Origin: Scandinavium sp036271055
GTDB lineage: Bacteria > Pseudomonadota > Gammaproteobacteria > Enterobacterales > Enterobacteriaceae
NCBI RefSeq assembly: GCF_036271055.1
Contig: NZ_DATBBJ010000074.1
Location: 1-64,000 of the forward strand
Reading direction: 5' to 3'
DNA: 64,000 bases
A program made the position numbers and the translations under genes. The notes under the pieces are model-generated. The model was not told where the DNA came from and ran no database searches. It was given only the letters and a program-made list of their open reading frames with translations. Numbering within the stretch: position 1 is the first letter of the stretch; each line of letters starts with the position of its first letter. Shown here piece by piece: positions 15,673 through 25,100 of the stretch.

Positions 15673-17256
15673 ATGAAAACACGTAAAATCGGATTAGCAA
15701 ACTATCTTGCCTACGGTTCGGGCGATTTCCTCGGCGCAGGAACGACTGCTTTGACCGCCGCATGGCTTTTATACTTCTACACCACCTTCTGTGGACTTTC
15801 CCCGATAGAGGCGACTTTTATCTTTGCTACCGCAAGGGTTCTGGATGCCGTAGTCAGCCCGTTGATGGGCTTCTTAACAGATAACTTTGGTTCAAGCTGG
15901 CTGGGCAAACGCTTCGGCCGCCGCAAATTCTTCATTATGCTCGGGATCCCTTGCGTATTCAGCTACTCCTTTATGTGGGTAGGGGATATGGGATTCTGGT
16001 ATTACCTGCTGACCTATCTGCTGTTTGATATCGTCTACACCATGATTTTGGTGCCATATGAAACGCTGGTGCCGGAAATGACCGACGATTTCAAACAGAA
16101 AACCAAATTCTCAGGTGCGCGTATCGCGATGGCGCAAATGTCGGCGATTCTGGCCTCCTTCCTGCCGGGCATTCTGTTGTCGCACTTCGGCAAGGACAAC
16201 GCTGTTTCATTCTTCTACGCAAGTCTGGTGTTCTCGGTGCTTTGTGCGCTGATGCTGACGTTTGTCTGGTTCTTCACCTGGGAGCGCCCACGCGAAGACT
16301 GGAGCGAAGCCGCGCTGCGTGCCGAAGAAGAGAAGAAACAACTGACGCTTGCGCAAAGCCTTAACCGTCTGATCATCGAGTTGACCTCGACATTGCGCAT
16401 TAAGATTTTCCGTCAGCATTTGGGGATGTATCTCGGTGGCTATATCGCGCAGGACGTCTTCAATGCAGTTTTCACCTATTACGTAGTGTTCGTGCTGATG
16501 CAGGAGGCTTCTTTCGCCTCTAATCTGATGGGCACAATGGCGATTTTCCAGTTTATTGCCGTGATCGCGATGATGCCGCTGTGCATCCGTTTTGGCCCTG
16601 CACCGTCATACCGCATCGTGGTCGTGCTCTTTGGTCTGAGTTCGATTTCCTATGCCGTGTTGTACTACGCTGGGCTAAGCGATATCTGGTCGCTGATGCT
16701 GCTGGTTTCCGCCGTCGCTGGGCTAGGTCGAGGTGGTATCAACTATGTACCATGGAACACTTATACCTACATTGCCGATGTTGATGAAGTCATTACCGGT
16801 CAGCGCCGCGAAGGTATTTTCGCCGGGATCATGACCCTGACACGCAAGGCTTCTCAGGCTGGGGCAATTATGCTGGTCGGGATCGTCATGCAAATGTCCG
16901 GTTTTGTCTCAGGCATGAAAACGCAGCCAGCAGAAGTGGGGCACACCATTCTAATGATCCTGAGCGTCGGCACGATTGTGGTGTTGGCCTGTGGTTTCCT
17001 GGTTTCCCTGCGCTTCAAACTCAACCTGCATACCCACAGCATTCTGCGTGCCGAGACGGCAAAAATGCGCGAGTCCGGTCATGCGTTTGCCGAAGCCGCC
17101 ACGCCTGAAGCGAAAGCCACGGTCGAACTGCTGGCGGGGATGCCGTTTGATTCGCTCTGGGGCAACAATAATATCGGTTATCTGAATCGCAATAAGCCTG
17201 CTGCACCGTCATTGAAGCAGGATGCATCATTGAATTCGACATATAACAGAGGTTAA
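15673..17256 (+). CDS. rhiT: GPH-family sugar transporter, rhamnogalacturonide type (RhiT-like)
   Basis: 527 residues from the ATG at 15673; an upstream ATG at 15628 is less likely because the family motif begins at MKTRKIGLANYLAYGSGD. It is an inner-membrane proton- or sodium-coupled symporter of the glycoside-pentoside-hexuronide (MFS-like) family. About twelve membrane segments are visible, with the LTDNFGSSWLGKRFGRRKFF loop after segment 2 typical of the family, and a hydrophilic C-terminal tail of about 65 residues. It is followed 4 bases later by a GH105 hydrolase, the same pair as Dickeya rhiT-rhiN. So unsaturated rhamnogalacturonan fragments are the probable cargo, by context. Confidence 0.78.
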   Translation: MKTRKIGLANYLAYGSGDFLGAGTTALTAAWLLYFYTTFCGLSPIEATFIFATARVLDAVVSPLMGFLTDNFGSSWLGKRFGRRKFFIMLGIPCVFSYSFMWVGDMGFWYYLLTYLLFDIVYTMILVPYETLVPEMTDDFKQKTKFSGARIAMAQMSAILASFLPGILLSHFGKDNAVSFFYASLVFSVLCALMLTFVWFFTWERPREDWSEAALRAEEEKKQLTLAQSLNRLIIELTSTLRIKIFRQHLGMYLGGYIAQDVFNAVFTYYVVFVLMQEASFASNLMGTMAIFQFIAVIAMMPLCIRFGPAPSYRIVVVLFGLSSISYAVLYYAGLSDIWSLMLLVSAVAGLGRGGINYVPWNTYTYIADVDEVITGQRREGIFAGIMTLTRKASQAGAIMLVGIVMQMSGFVSGMKTQPAEVGHTILMILSVGTIVVLACGFLVSLRFKLNLHTHSILRAETAKMRESGHAFAEAATPEAKATVELLAGMPFDSLWGNNNIGYLNRNKPAAPSLKQDASLNSTYNRG

Positions 17257-17260
17257 TGCA

Positions 17261-18400
17261 ATGAAAGTCTGGCCTGTCAAACATAGCCCATTGATGTGTC
17301 AACCGGAGCGCTTTATCGCCCGTGACGAACTGAAGGCGTTGATCCAGAAAGTGACGCACAATCTGGTCAATATCAAGGATGAAAGTGGAGAGTTCCTGCT
17401 ACGTCTTGACGACGGGCGAGTGATCGACACGAAAGGATGGTCGGGCTGGGAGTGGACGCACGGCGTCGGACTGTACGGTATCCATCAGTATTATCAGCAA
17501 ACCGGTGATGAACAGATGCGTGACATCATCGACGGCTGGTTCGTCGACCGTTTCGCAGAAGGGGCGACCACCAAAAACGTTAACACCATGGCGCCTTTTC
17601 TGACACTCGCTTACCGCTACGAAGAAACGCAAAACCCGCAGTATTTTCCGTGGCTTGAAAGCTGGGCTGAATGGGCAATGCATGAGATGCCGCGCACCGA
17701 ACACGGTGGCATGCAGCACATTACGCTGGCAGAAGAAAACCATCAGCAGATGTGGGATGACACATTAATGATGACGGTGATGCCGCTGGCGAAAATCGGC
17801 AAGTTACTGAATCGCCCGGAATACGTGGAAGAGGCGGTGTACCAGTTCCTGCTGCACGTGCAAAACCTGATGGATCGTCAGACCGGGCTGTGGTTCCACG
17901 GCTGGAATTACGAAGGCAATCATAATTTTGCCAATGCGCGGTGGGCTCGCGGCAACAGTTGGCTGACTATTGTGATCCCTGATTTCCTCGAACTGGTGGA
18001 TTTACCAGAAAACAATGCGGTTCGTCGTTATCTGGTCCAGGTGTTGAACGCGCAGGTAGCCGCGCTGGCGAAGTGTCAGGATGACAGCGGGCTGTGGCAT
18101 ACGCTACTGGACGATCCGCATTCATACCTGGAAGCGTCAGCCACCGCAGGTTTTGCCTACGGCATTCTGAAAGCCGTGCGTAAGCGCTATGTATCAGCGG
18201 ATTATGCCGAAGTGGCAGAGAAAGCGATCAAAGGTATTGTGGCGAATATTTCACCGGAAGGGGAGTTGCTGCAAACGTCATTTGGCACAGGAATGGGCAG
18301 CAATCTTGAGTTTTATCGCCAGATCCCGTTGACGTCGATGCCTTACGGACAGGCGATGGCGATCCTTTGTCTGACCGAATATTTGCGAAAATATTTCTGA
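17261..18400 (+). CDS. rhiN: Unsaturated rhamnogalacturonyl hydrolase, GH105 (RhiN-like)
   Basis: A 379-residue family GH105 (alpha/alpha)6-barrel enzyme. It removes the unsaturated galacturonyl unit that rhamnogalacturonan lyases leave at the non-reducing end. The WDDTLMM motif contains the expected catalytic Asp (about residue 167); RWARGNSW and SATAGFAYGI are further conserved blocks. There is no signal peptide, so it acts in the cytoplasm on imported fragments. It is translated directly after the transporter gene and shares a terminator region with convergent argS. Substrate is inferred from family and the rhiTN-like pairing. Confidence 0.85.
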   Translation: MKVWPVKHSPLMCQPERFIARDELKALIQKVTHNLVNIKDESGEFLLRLDDGRVIDTKGWSGWEWTHGVGLYGIHQYYQQTGDEQMRDIIDGWFVDRFAEGATTKNVNTMAPFLTLAYRYEETQNPQYFPWLESWAEWAMHEMPRTEHGGMQHITLAEENHQQMWDDTLMMTVMPLAKIGKLLNRPEYVEEAVYQFLLHVQNLMDRQTGLWFHGWNYEGNHNFANARWARGNSWLTIVIPDFLELVDLPENNAVRRYLVQVLNAQVAALAKCQDDSGLWHTLLDDPHSYLEASATAGFAYGILKAVRKRYVSADYAEVAEKAIKGIVANISPEGELLQTSFGTGMGSNLEFYRQIPLTSMPYGQAMAILCLTEYLRKYF

Positions 18401-18445
18401 CTGTTTCCCCGGTGGCGCCACGCTTATCGGGGCTACGAAAACACA

Positions 18446-18475
18446 AAACCCGGCATTTGCCGGGTTTCGCGTTTA
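18446..18475. terminator. Bidirectional terminator between rhiN-like gene and argS
   Basis: AAACCCGGC (18446-18454) pairs with GCCGGGTTT (18459-18467) around a 4-base loop, with T-rich flanks in both directions. It lies between convergent genes and probably stops both. Confidence 0.85.
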
Positions 18476-18488
18476 AAACACTAACGAA

Positions 18489-20222
18489 TTACATACGTTC
18501 GACGGTTTCGATACCCAGGGTATCCAGGCCCAGTTTCAACGTTTTCGCCGTCAGCAGCGCCAGTTTCAGGCGGCTGTTACGGATCTCTTCGTTTTCGGCG
18601 CTCAGAATTGGGCAGTGCTCATAGAAGCCGGAGAACAGGCCCGCAAGATCGTACAGGTAAGCACACATCACGTGCGGCGTACCTTCGCGCGCGACAACAT
18701 TCAGGGTTTCTTCGAACTGCAGCAGCCGTGCCGCCAACTGTGCTTCACGATCTTCATTAATCACCACGGCGGCGTTAACGATAGCGGTTTCATCCAGCTC
18801 GGCTTTACGGAATACTGACAGCACGCGCGTGTAGGCATACTGCATGTACGGCGCAGTGTTACCTTCAAACGCCAGCATGTTATCCCAGTCGAAGACGTAA
18901 TCGGTGGTGCGGTTTTTGGAGAGATCCGCGTATTTCACCGCGCCGATACCAACAGTATTAGCCAGTTTTTCCAGCTCGTCCGCAGGCATATCCGGGTTCT
19001 TTTCTGCCACCAGACGACGGGCGCGTTCCAGCGCTTCGTCCAGCAAATCAGCCAGTTTCACGGTGCCACCCGCGCGGGTTTTGAACGGCTTGCCATCTTT
19101 ACCAAGCATCATGCCGAACATATGGTGTTCCAGCGGCACGGACTCAGGCACATAACCGGCTTTACGCACGATGGTCCACGCCTGCATTAAGTGCTGGTGC
19201 TGGCGGGAATCGATGTAATACAGCACACGGTCGGCGTTCAGCGTTTCGTAGCGGTATTTTGCGCAGGCGATATCGGTAGTGGTGTAAAGGTAGCCGCCAT
19301 CCTTTTTCTGGATGATGACACCCATCGGGTCGCCGTCTTTGTTTTTGTATTCGTCGAGGAATACCACCGTTGCGCCTTCGCTTTCGGTCGCCAGACCCTG
19401 GGCTTTCAGGTCAGCAACAATGCCCGGCAGCATAGGGTTGTACAGGCTTTCACCCATCACATCGTCGCGGGTCAGCGTCACGTTCAGGCGATCATAGGTT
19501 ATCTGGTTCTGCGTCATGGTGATGTCGACCAGCTTGCGCCACATTTCGCGGAAGTACGGGTCGCCGCCTTGCAGTTTTACCACGTAGTTACGGGCGCGCT
19601 CGGCAAAGACTTCATCTTCGTCGTAATGTTTTTTCGCGTCACGGTAGAAACCTTCGAGATCGGCCAGCGCCATTTCACCCGCGTTTTCCTGCTGCTGCTT
19701 TTCAAGCCAGGCAATCAGCATTCCGAACTGAGTTCCCCAGTCGCCGACGTGGTTAGCACGGATCACTTTATGACCGAGGAATTCCTGAGTACGCACTGCG
19801 GCATCACCAATGATGGTGGAGCGCAGATGACCGACGTGCATCTCTTTCGCTACGTTTGGCGCGGAGTAGTCGATAACAATGGTTTGTGATTCAGGAACGG
19901 CAACGCCCAGTCGATCGGATTTCAGCGCATCGTTTACGCCCTGCGCCAGAAACGCCGGGTCGAGGAAAATATTGATAAAGCCAGGACCGGCGATTTCGAC
20001 TTTATTGGCGATACCGTCAAGGCACAGATGAGACAGAACCTGCTCTGCAAGTTGTCGCGGCGCCATGCCCAGTTTTTTCGCCACGGCCATCACACCATTG
20101 GCCTGATAATCGCCAAACTGGACTTTTGCTGACTGACGAACCTGAGGTTCGCAATCGGCAGGCGCACCTGCCGCAATCAGGGCTTGACTGACTTTTTCTG
20201 AGAGAAGAGCCTGAATATTCAC
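18489..20222 (-). CDS. argS: Arginyl-tRNA synthetase
   Basis: 577 residues, the same as E. coli ArgRS. It charges tRNA-Arg with arginine in the cytoplasm. The N-terminal additional domain is followed by the class I Rossmann fold with the HIGH-type motif HVGH (residues 129-132, preceded by APNVAKEM). The C-terminal helical anticodon-binding domain ends ETVERM. As in E. coli no clear KMSKS is seen. It is a stand-alone gene, divergent from yecM. Confidence 0.98.
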   Translation of the reverse strand: MNIQALLSEKVSQALIAAGAPADCEPQVRQSAKVQFGDYQANGVMAVAKKLGMAPRQLAEQVLSHLCLDGIANKVEIAGPGFINIFLDPAFLAQGVNDALKSDRLGVAVPESQTIVIDYSAPNVAKEMHVGHLRSTIIGDAAVRTQEFLGHKVIRANHVGDWGTQFGMLIAWLEKQQQENAGEMALADLEGFYRDAKKHYDEDEVFAERARNYVVKLQGGDPYFREMWRKLVDITMTQNQITYDRLNVTLTRDDVMGESLYNPMLPGIVADLKAQGLATESEGATVVFLDEYKNKDGDPMGVIIQKKDGGYLYTTTDIACAKYRYETLNADRVLYYIDSRQHQHLMQAWTIVRKAGYVPESVPLEHHMFGMMLGKDGKPFKTRAGGTVKLADLLDEALERARRLVAEKNPDMPADELEKLANTVGIGAVKYADLSKNRTTDYVFDWDNMLAFEGNTAPYMQYAYTRVLSVFRKAELDETAIVNAAVVINEDREAQLAARLLQFEETLNVVAREGTPHVMCAYLYDLAGLFSGFYEHCPILSAENEEIRNSRLKLALLTAKTLKLGLDTLGIETVERM

Positions 20223-20411
20223 CGGAATACCTTACGTTAATGGCGCTGCGCACGAGCTGGGGCAACGTCGAAATGAGGACAAATTAAGCCAGCCAGTATA
20301 CTGCATTTGCAACGGCCCGTCAGCCCTGGAGCGGCGCGTAAATCAGCAGTTGGTCGTCTGCGTTCAACAGGGTAAATTAGCGACCTGCAAAAACTGGTGT
20401 GAGGGCGAAAA

Positions 20412-20984
20412 GTGAACTGGGAAACCAACGAAGCATTACAGGACATCGCGGCGGATTTGCCGCGTTTTACACAGGCATTGTCTGACCTGGCCGATCGCCT
20501 GGGTCTGCAAATTGCCCCGTTGAGCGCCGACCATATTTCGCTGCGTTGCCATCAAAATGCCACCGCAGAGCGCTGGCGTCAGGGTCTTGAGCAGTGCGGC
20601 GAGCTGTTATCTGAAAATATGATCAACGGTCGCCCGATTTGTCTGTTCAAACTGCATGAACCGGTATGCGTTGAACATTGGCAGTTTAGCGTGGTGGAAT
20701 TACCCTGGCCGGGCGAAAAGCGTTATCCACATGAAGGTTGGGAGCATATCGAAATTGTACTGCCAGGCGATCCCGACACCCTGAATGCCCGCGCGCTGGC
20801 ATTGTTGTCAGACGACGGACTCAGCCAGCCGGGGATTTTTGTCAAAACCAGTTCGCCAAAAGGCGACCGCGAACGGTTGCCAAATCCAACACTTGCCGTC
20901 ACCGACGGTAAAGTGACTATTAAATTTCATCCCTGGTCGATAGAAGAGATTGTGGCGAGTGAAGCAGGCGACACAACAATGTGA
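20412..20984 (+). CDS. yecM: VOC-superfamily metal-binding protein YecM
   Basis: 190 residues with a GTG start placed like the E. coli gene. YecM is a small cytoplasmic protein of the vicinal-oxygen-chelate fold that binds metal in its crystal structure; its reaction is unknown. The conserved block ADHISLRCHQNATAERW and the GWEHIEIVLPG segment supply likely ligands. It is followed by cutC 66 bases downstream, as in E. coli. Confidence 0.9.
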   Translation: MNWETNEALQDIAADLPRFTQALSDLADRLGLQIAPLSADHISLRCHQNATAERWRQGLEQCGELLSENMINGRPICLFKLHEPVCVEHWQFSVVELPWPGEKRYPHEGWEHIEIVLPGDPDTLNARALALLSDDGLSQPGIFVKTSSPKGDRERLPNPTLAVTDGKVTIKFHPWSIEEIVASEAGDTTM

Positions 20985-21050
20985 GCTTACGCGGGATCTG
21001 CTTTTTGAGACTGTGTCATCATGACGCACCCGAATAAAAAGGAGAAGGTA

Positions 21051-21791
21051 ATGGCTTTGCTGGAAGTGTGCTGTTACAGCATGGAATGTGCGCGTGAGGC
21101 GCAGAAAAGAGGCGCTGACCGTATTGAATTATGCGCCGCACCGCTGGAAGGGGGCTTAACGCCGTCCGTTGGCGTCCTGAAATCGGTTCGCCAGCAGGTG
21201 ACGGTACCGGTGCACCCGATTATCCGACCGCGCGGCGGCGATTTTTGCTACACCGAAGGTGAATTTGCGGCAATGCTGGAAGACGTTCAACTGGTCCGTG
21301 AACTCGGTTTCCCTGGATTCGTTATCGGGATTTTAAATGCTGACGGTCATGTCGATATGCCGCGAATGCGTGAGATTATGACTGCTGCCGGTCCGCTTGC
21401 GGTGACATTCCATCGGGCGTTTGATATGTGTGTCGATCCGCTACAAGCTTTTGATAATCTTAAACAACTCGGCGTGGCGCGTATTCTGACCTCAGGCCAA
21501 CAGCAAACGGCAGAAAAAGGTCTTTCACTTCTTCGGGAACTAATTGCCCACGCCGATGCTCCAATCATTATGGCTGGTGCTGGCGTGCGGGCGAACAACA
21601 TGACGTTGTTCCTCGATGCGGGTGTGAGAGAGGTTCACAGCTCAGCCGGACAGTGGGTTCCGTCAGTGATGCAATACCGAAACCCGGGGCTGTCGATGTC
21701 AACTGACCCGACGGCAGATGAATACTCACGATACGCCGTCAATGGCGAATCGGTAGCGGAAATGAAGGCGATCGTTGACCGCTACAAGTAA
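21051..21791 (+). CDS. cutC: Copper homeostasis protein CutC
   Basis: 246 residues from the ATG at 21051, which has an ideal Shine-Dalgarno (AAGGAG); an upstream ATG at 21021 has no such site. CutC is a TIM-barrel cytoplasmic protein historically linked to copper tolerance; its biochemical role remains uncertain. Conserved blocks ADRIELCAAPLEGGLTPS, HPIIRPRGGDFCY and VHSSAG are present. A strong terminator follows. In E. coli the next genes would be torY and torZ, absent here. Confidence 0.95.
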   Translation: MALLEVCCYSMECAREAQKRGADRIELCAAPLEGGLTPSVGVLKSVRQQVTVPVHPIIRPRGGDFCYTEGEFAAMLEDVQLVRELGFPGFVIGILNADGHVDMPRMREIMTAAGPLAVTFHRAFDMCVDPLQAFDNLKQLGVARILTSGQQQTAEKGLSLLRELIAHADAPIIMAGAGVRANNMTLFLDAGVREVHSSAGQWVPSVMQYRNPGLSMSTDPTADEYSRYAVNGESVAEMKAIVDRYK

Positions 21792-21842
21792 TCGCGATTT
21801 TTACCGTGCATCATATCGCCCAATGTGATGCTTATTTGTACC

Positions 21843-21876
21843 AGGCCCCTGCCATTTACACAGGGGCCTTTTTTTC
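21843..21876 (+). terminator. Terminator of cutC
   Basis: AGGCCCCTG (21843-21851) pairs with CAGGGGCCT (21861-21869) around a 9-base loop and is followed by a run of seven T. A textbook Rho-independent terminator. Confidence 0.92.
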
Positions 21877-21880
21877 GCCG

Positions 21881-21990
21881 TCATATTTCGAGCTACAGCT
21901 GTGTTGGCAGCCTCGCTCACCCCAGTCACTTACCTGAGTAAGCTCCTGGGGATTCCCTGCGTTGCCGCCGTGCTGTAACTCGAACTATTT
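21881..21990. repeat. Long imperfect palindromic intergenic repeat (enterobacterial type)
   Basis: About 110 bases whose ends are inverted copies (TTCGAGCTACAGC at 21887-21899 and GCTGTAACTCGAA at 21972-21984), with internal pairs (CTCACCCCAGTCACTTAC against GTAAGCTCCTGGGGA). It should fold into one long hairpin. I recognise this as a non-coding interspersed element common in enterobacterial intergenic regions. It fills the gap where E. coli has torYZ. No gene is visible in 21792-22079. Confidence 0.7.
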
Positions 21991-22079
21991 AGGCGAAATG
22001 TACGAATATTGGGTATACGTGTGATTCTTGAGCCAGGGCCGAGCAAACGAAGTGCCGCCGGGCATTTCATGGTTTAAAG

Positions 22080-23054
22080 CTAAGGCTTCTTCGCCACAAT
22101 CACCGCGCGCAGCGGAGCAGGGTAACCTTCAATCGTTTTGCTGCTGTCATTCGGATCGAGGAATTCAGCCAGTGACTCGGTAGTCATCCATTCGGTGCGG
22201 CGCTGTTCTTCGGTGCTGGTGATGTTCATGTCGACAATTCGCACATCAACGAAACCGCATTTTTCCAGCCACTGTTTCAGCGCCGGAGCTGACGGAATGA
22301 AGTACACGTTACGCATCTGCGCATAACGATCGCCTGGCACCAGCACGGTATTTTCATCGCCTTCCACCACCAGCGTTTCCAGCACCAGTTCCCCTTCGCT
22401 GACCAACTGATCTTTCAACTGCCACAGATGTTCGAGCGGTGAACGGCGATGGTAAAGCACGCCCATCGAAAAAACGGTGTCGAACGCGTTTAATACCGGC
22501 ATTTGTTCTATGCCCAGCGGCAGCAAATGCGCGCGTTGATCGTTGCCGAGCAGTTTACGGACTGCTTCAAACTGACAGAGGAACAGTTGTGTTGGATCGA
22601 TACCGACCGCCAGCTTCGCGCCTGCGCCAATCATGCGCCACATGTGATAGCCGCTGCCGCAGCCGACGTCGAGAATAGTGCGTCCGGTCAAATCGGAAAG
22701 GTGCGGCAGAACGCGATCCCATTTCCAGTCGGAGCGCCACTCGGTGTCGATATTCACGCCATAGAGCGAAAATGGCCCTTTGCGCCATGGCATCAGATTA
22801 CGCATCAGCACATCAATACGCTTCTGCTGGCCCTCGCTCAGCGGCTCTTCACATTCAGCGGTGACGCTGTGCAGCAGGTCGAGTTTCCACGGCTGGATCT
22901 CCGGCATAAACTCAACGGCGCGAGACCATTGCTTAAATAAACCATGCTGTTCTCCCCGCTGCCAGGCGGCGATTTGTGCCGGCAGGGTTTCCAGCCAGCG
23001 AGAGAGCAGGGGGTCTTTCGCGATTAATTGATAAAAATTGCCAAACTCGATCAT
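22080..23054 (-). CDS. cmoB: tRNA U34 carboxymethyltransferase CmoB
   Basis: 324 residues from the ATG at 23054, one more than E. coli CmoB. It transfers the carboxymethyl group of carboxy-SAM to 5-hydroxyuridine at tRNA position 34, giving cmo5U. The SAM-type nucleotide motif ILDVGCGSGYH and the DPTQLFLCQFEAVR block are present. The start overlaps the cmoA stop by 4 bases (ATGA), so the two are translated together. In-frame codons upstream of this ATG lie inside cmoA and are not used. Confidence 0.97.
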   Translation of the reverse strand: MIEFGNFYQLIAKDPLLSRWLETLPAQIAAWQRGEQHGLFKQWSRAVEFMPEIQPWKLDLLHSVTAECEEPLSEGQQKRIDVLMRNLMPWRKGPFSLYGVNIDTEWRSDWKWDRVLPHLSDLTGRTILDVGCGSGYHMWRMIGAGAKLAVGIDPTQLFLCQFEAVRKLLGNDQRAHLLPLGIEQMPVLNAFDTVFSMGVLYHRRSPLEHLWQLKDQLVSEGELVLETLVVEGDENTVLVPGDRYAQMRNVYFIPSAPALKQWLEKCGFVDVRIVDMNITSTEEQRRTEWMTTESLAEFLDPNDSSKTIEGYPAPLRAVIVAKKP

Positions 23055-23794
23055 TCGTCTGCTCCGGCTTTCAGCGCGACCAGTGAGCCGAAGTTGAAGC
23101 ACTGGAACCACAGTTCGCTATGTGCAAAACCCGCAGCACGAAGGCGTGCTTTATGCGCGTCGACCGAATCCGTCAACATCACGTTTTCCAGCATGCTGCG
23201 CTTCTGGCTGATTTCCAGCTCGCTGTAACCGTTCGCCCGCTTGAAGTCGTGGTGCATGTTGAACAGCAACTCGCCGACTTTCTGATCTTCAAAACTGAAT
23301 TTTTCTGACAGCACTAATGCGCCGCCCGGGTTCAGTCCCTGATGAATTTTTTCCAGCAGTGCCTGGCGTTCTGGCGGCTCAATAAACTGCAACGTAAAGT
23401 TGAGCACCACCATTGAGGCGTTCTCGATCTGAATATCGCGGATATCGCCTTCAATAATTTCAACAGGGGTCGGGGCTTTGTAGGCGTCGATATGACGACG
23501 GCAGCGCTCAACCATCGCCGGGGAATTATCCACGCCGATGATTTTGCAGCCATCATGAGCGATATTCCGACGAATCGACAAGGTCGCCGCGCCGAGCGAA
23601 CAGCCGAGGTCATACACCTGAGTATCAGGTTGCACAAAGCGCTCTGCCAGCATACCAATCATCGAAATGATATTGGAGTAACCGGGCACGGAACGCTGGA
23701 TCATGTCGGGGAATACTTCGGCTACCCGTTCATCGAAGGTCCAGTCGCCCAGGCTTGCTATCGGAGCAGAAAAAAGCGTGTCGCGATGAGGCAT
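23051..23794 (-). CDS. cmoA: Carboxy-SAM synthase CmoA
   Basis: 247 residues from the ATG at 23794, identical in length to E. coli CmoA. It makes carboxy-S-adenosylmethionine from SAM and prephenate for CmoB. Motif VYDLGCSLGAAT is the nucleotide-binding loop, and the conserved Arg residues that bind the carboxylate are in RDTLFSAPI... and RSVPGYSNI. The reading frame stays open far upstream, but the first 74 codons resemble nothing in the family and overlap yecN. Confidence 0.97.
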   Translation of the reverse strand: MPHRDTLFSAPIASLGDWTFDERVAEVFPDMIQRSVPGYSNIISMIGMLAERFVQPDTQVYDLGCSLGAATLSIRRNIAHDGCKIIGVDNSPAMVERCRRHIDAYKAPTPVEIIEGDIRDIQIENASMVVLNFTLQFIEPPERQALLEKIHQGLNPGGALVLSEKFSFEDQKVGELLFNMHHDFKRANGYSELEISQKRSMLENVMLTDSVDAHKARLRAAGFAHSELWFQCFNFGSLVALKAGADE

Positions 23795-23832
23795 AACGTG
23801 ATTCCAGAAAATAAAAAACGGCGTATTGTGCG

Positions 23833-24228
23833 CTAACGCAGGGAGAAAACCAACTCCCAGGGCAGATACCAGAGGTTTGCCAGCACCATTAGCACCAACG
23901 AACACCAGGTGGCGCTCATTGCGGAACGTCGCCAGCGGAAAAGACGGTGGTGAAAGCCGTAGTAGTGCATCAGGCGACCGGCAATCAGCATCAGGCCGCA
24001 TACATGCACCATCCACGTTTCGGCGCCGTTCATTTCCATGAACAACAGCAGCAGCAGGCCGATAGGAATATATTCCACTGCATTGCCGTGAATACGGATA
24101 GCGCTTTGCAGTTCGTTAAACCCGCCATCGCCATAGGCCACGCGGTACTGCAATCGCATACGCACAACATCGAAAGAAAACTTAATTAACAACAACGCAC
24201 CCAGCACGGCATACAGCGCGCTCACCAT
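23833..24228 (-). CDS. yecN: Inner-membrane MAPEG-family protein YecN
   Basis: 131 residues with four hydrophobic segments (about 1-20, 52-68, 73-88, 105-125), the fold of the MAPEG family (membrane-associated proteins in eicosanoid and glutathione metabolism). The block RVAYGDGGFNELQSAIRIHGNAVEYIP carries the family Arg/Glu/Asn motif. In E. coli the function is not established. It lies directly upstream of cmoA on the same strand. Confidence 0.93.
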   Translation of the reverse strand: MVSALYAVLGALLLIKFSFDVVRMRLQYRVAYGDGGFNELQSAIRIHGNAVEYIPIGLLLLLFMEMNGAETWMVHVCGLMLIAGRLMHYYGFHHRLFRWRRSAMSATWCSLVLMVLANLWYLPWELVFSLR

Positions 24229-24281
24229 ACAAACTTCCTTTTAGACTGGCAGATGGCAATGACTATGGCCTGAAGAATAAC

Positions 24282-25100
24282 TCAAAAAAGAGAAGTTTGC
24301 TGCGGGATGGCGGGGGCAGGGCCTATTTCCGGCAGGGCGGCCTGAAGGCTATTCCAGAGTGTGTCTACCAGTTCCGGCGCCTGTGCGATGTCTGGCGTAT
24401 GCAGGAAAAGATAAGGCGTAGTGGTCTGCGTCCATTTCGGCAGTGCTTTCAGCCAAACATCAAACAGCTCGCGGTTTTGCGCCATATTATCGCTGCCGAT
24501 AAATCGCACCATCGGCTGACTTGCCGTCACAACAGCGTGAACTGGCACTTTGGGCTTTTTGCGCTGAGCGTCGATAATTGCTTCGCTGTGCGGAATGGCG
24601 CTATGTACCGGACGGCTGTCTAAAATGACGCGATTGACGCCACGTTCGTGTAACCCTCGATTAAGCTGTTTTTCCTCTTCACCTTTTGCGAAAAAGAGCG
24701 GATGACGTACTTCAACGCCGTAAGAAAACGTCTTGGGCAATGCGTCGAGGAAATGCCATAGCGCAGGAAGATCGGCGGGGGAGAAAGCGGCAGGCAACTG
24801 CAGCCAGTACTGACCCATCCGTTGCGCCAGCGGATCCATTCGCTTGAAAAACTCGGCAGTTAAATCATCACAATGGCGCAGCGCCGCCTGATGACTGATC
24901 GTTGCCGGGAATTTAAAACAGAAGCGGAATTCATCACTGGTTTGTTCATGCCAGCGCTGAACGATTTCGGCGCGAGGCAACGCGTACAGTGTGGTGTTGC
25001 CTTCCACACAGTTAAAGTGACGGGCATATTGTTCAAGGGTGGTGATGCCAAGCCGCACCCATTTAGGGTGCGACCATTGCGGCAAGCCGATAAAGATCAT
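24282..25100 (-). CDS. yecE: DUF72 family protein YecE
   Basis: 272 residues, as in E. coli. DUF72 proteins have a TIM-barrel-like fold and no proven reaction. The opening IGLPQWSHPKW, the NCVEGNTTLYALP block and the EVRHPLFF segment are family signatures. The start overlaps the yecD stop by 4 bases, so the two are probably one operon. Confidence 0.93.
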   Translation of the reverse strand: MIFIGLPQWSHPKWVRLGITTLEQYARHFNCVEGNTTLYALPRAEIVQRWHEQTSDEFRFCFKFPATISHQAALRHCDDLTAEFFKRMDPLAQRMGQYWLQLPAAFSPADLPALWHFLDALPKTFSYGVEVRHPLFFAKGEEEKQLNRGLHERGVNRVILDSRPVHSAIPHSEAIIDAQRKKPKVPVHAVVTASQPMVRFIGSDNMAQNRELFDVWLKALPKWTQTTTPYLFLHTPDIAQAPELVDTLWNSLQAALPEIGPAPAIPQQTSLF

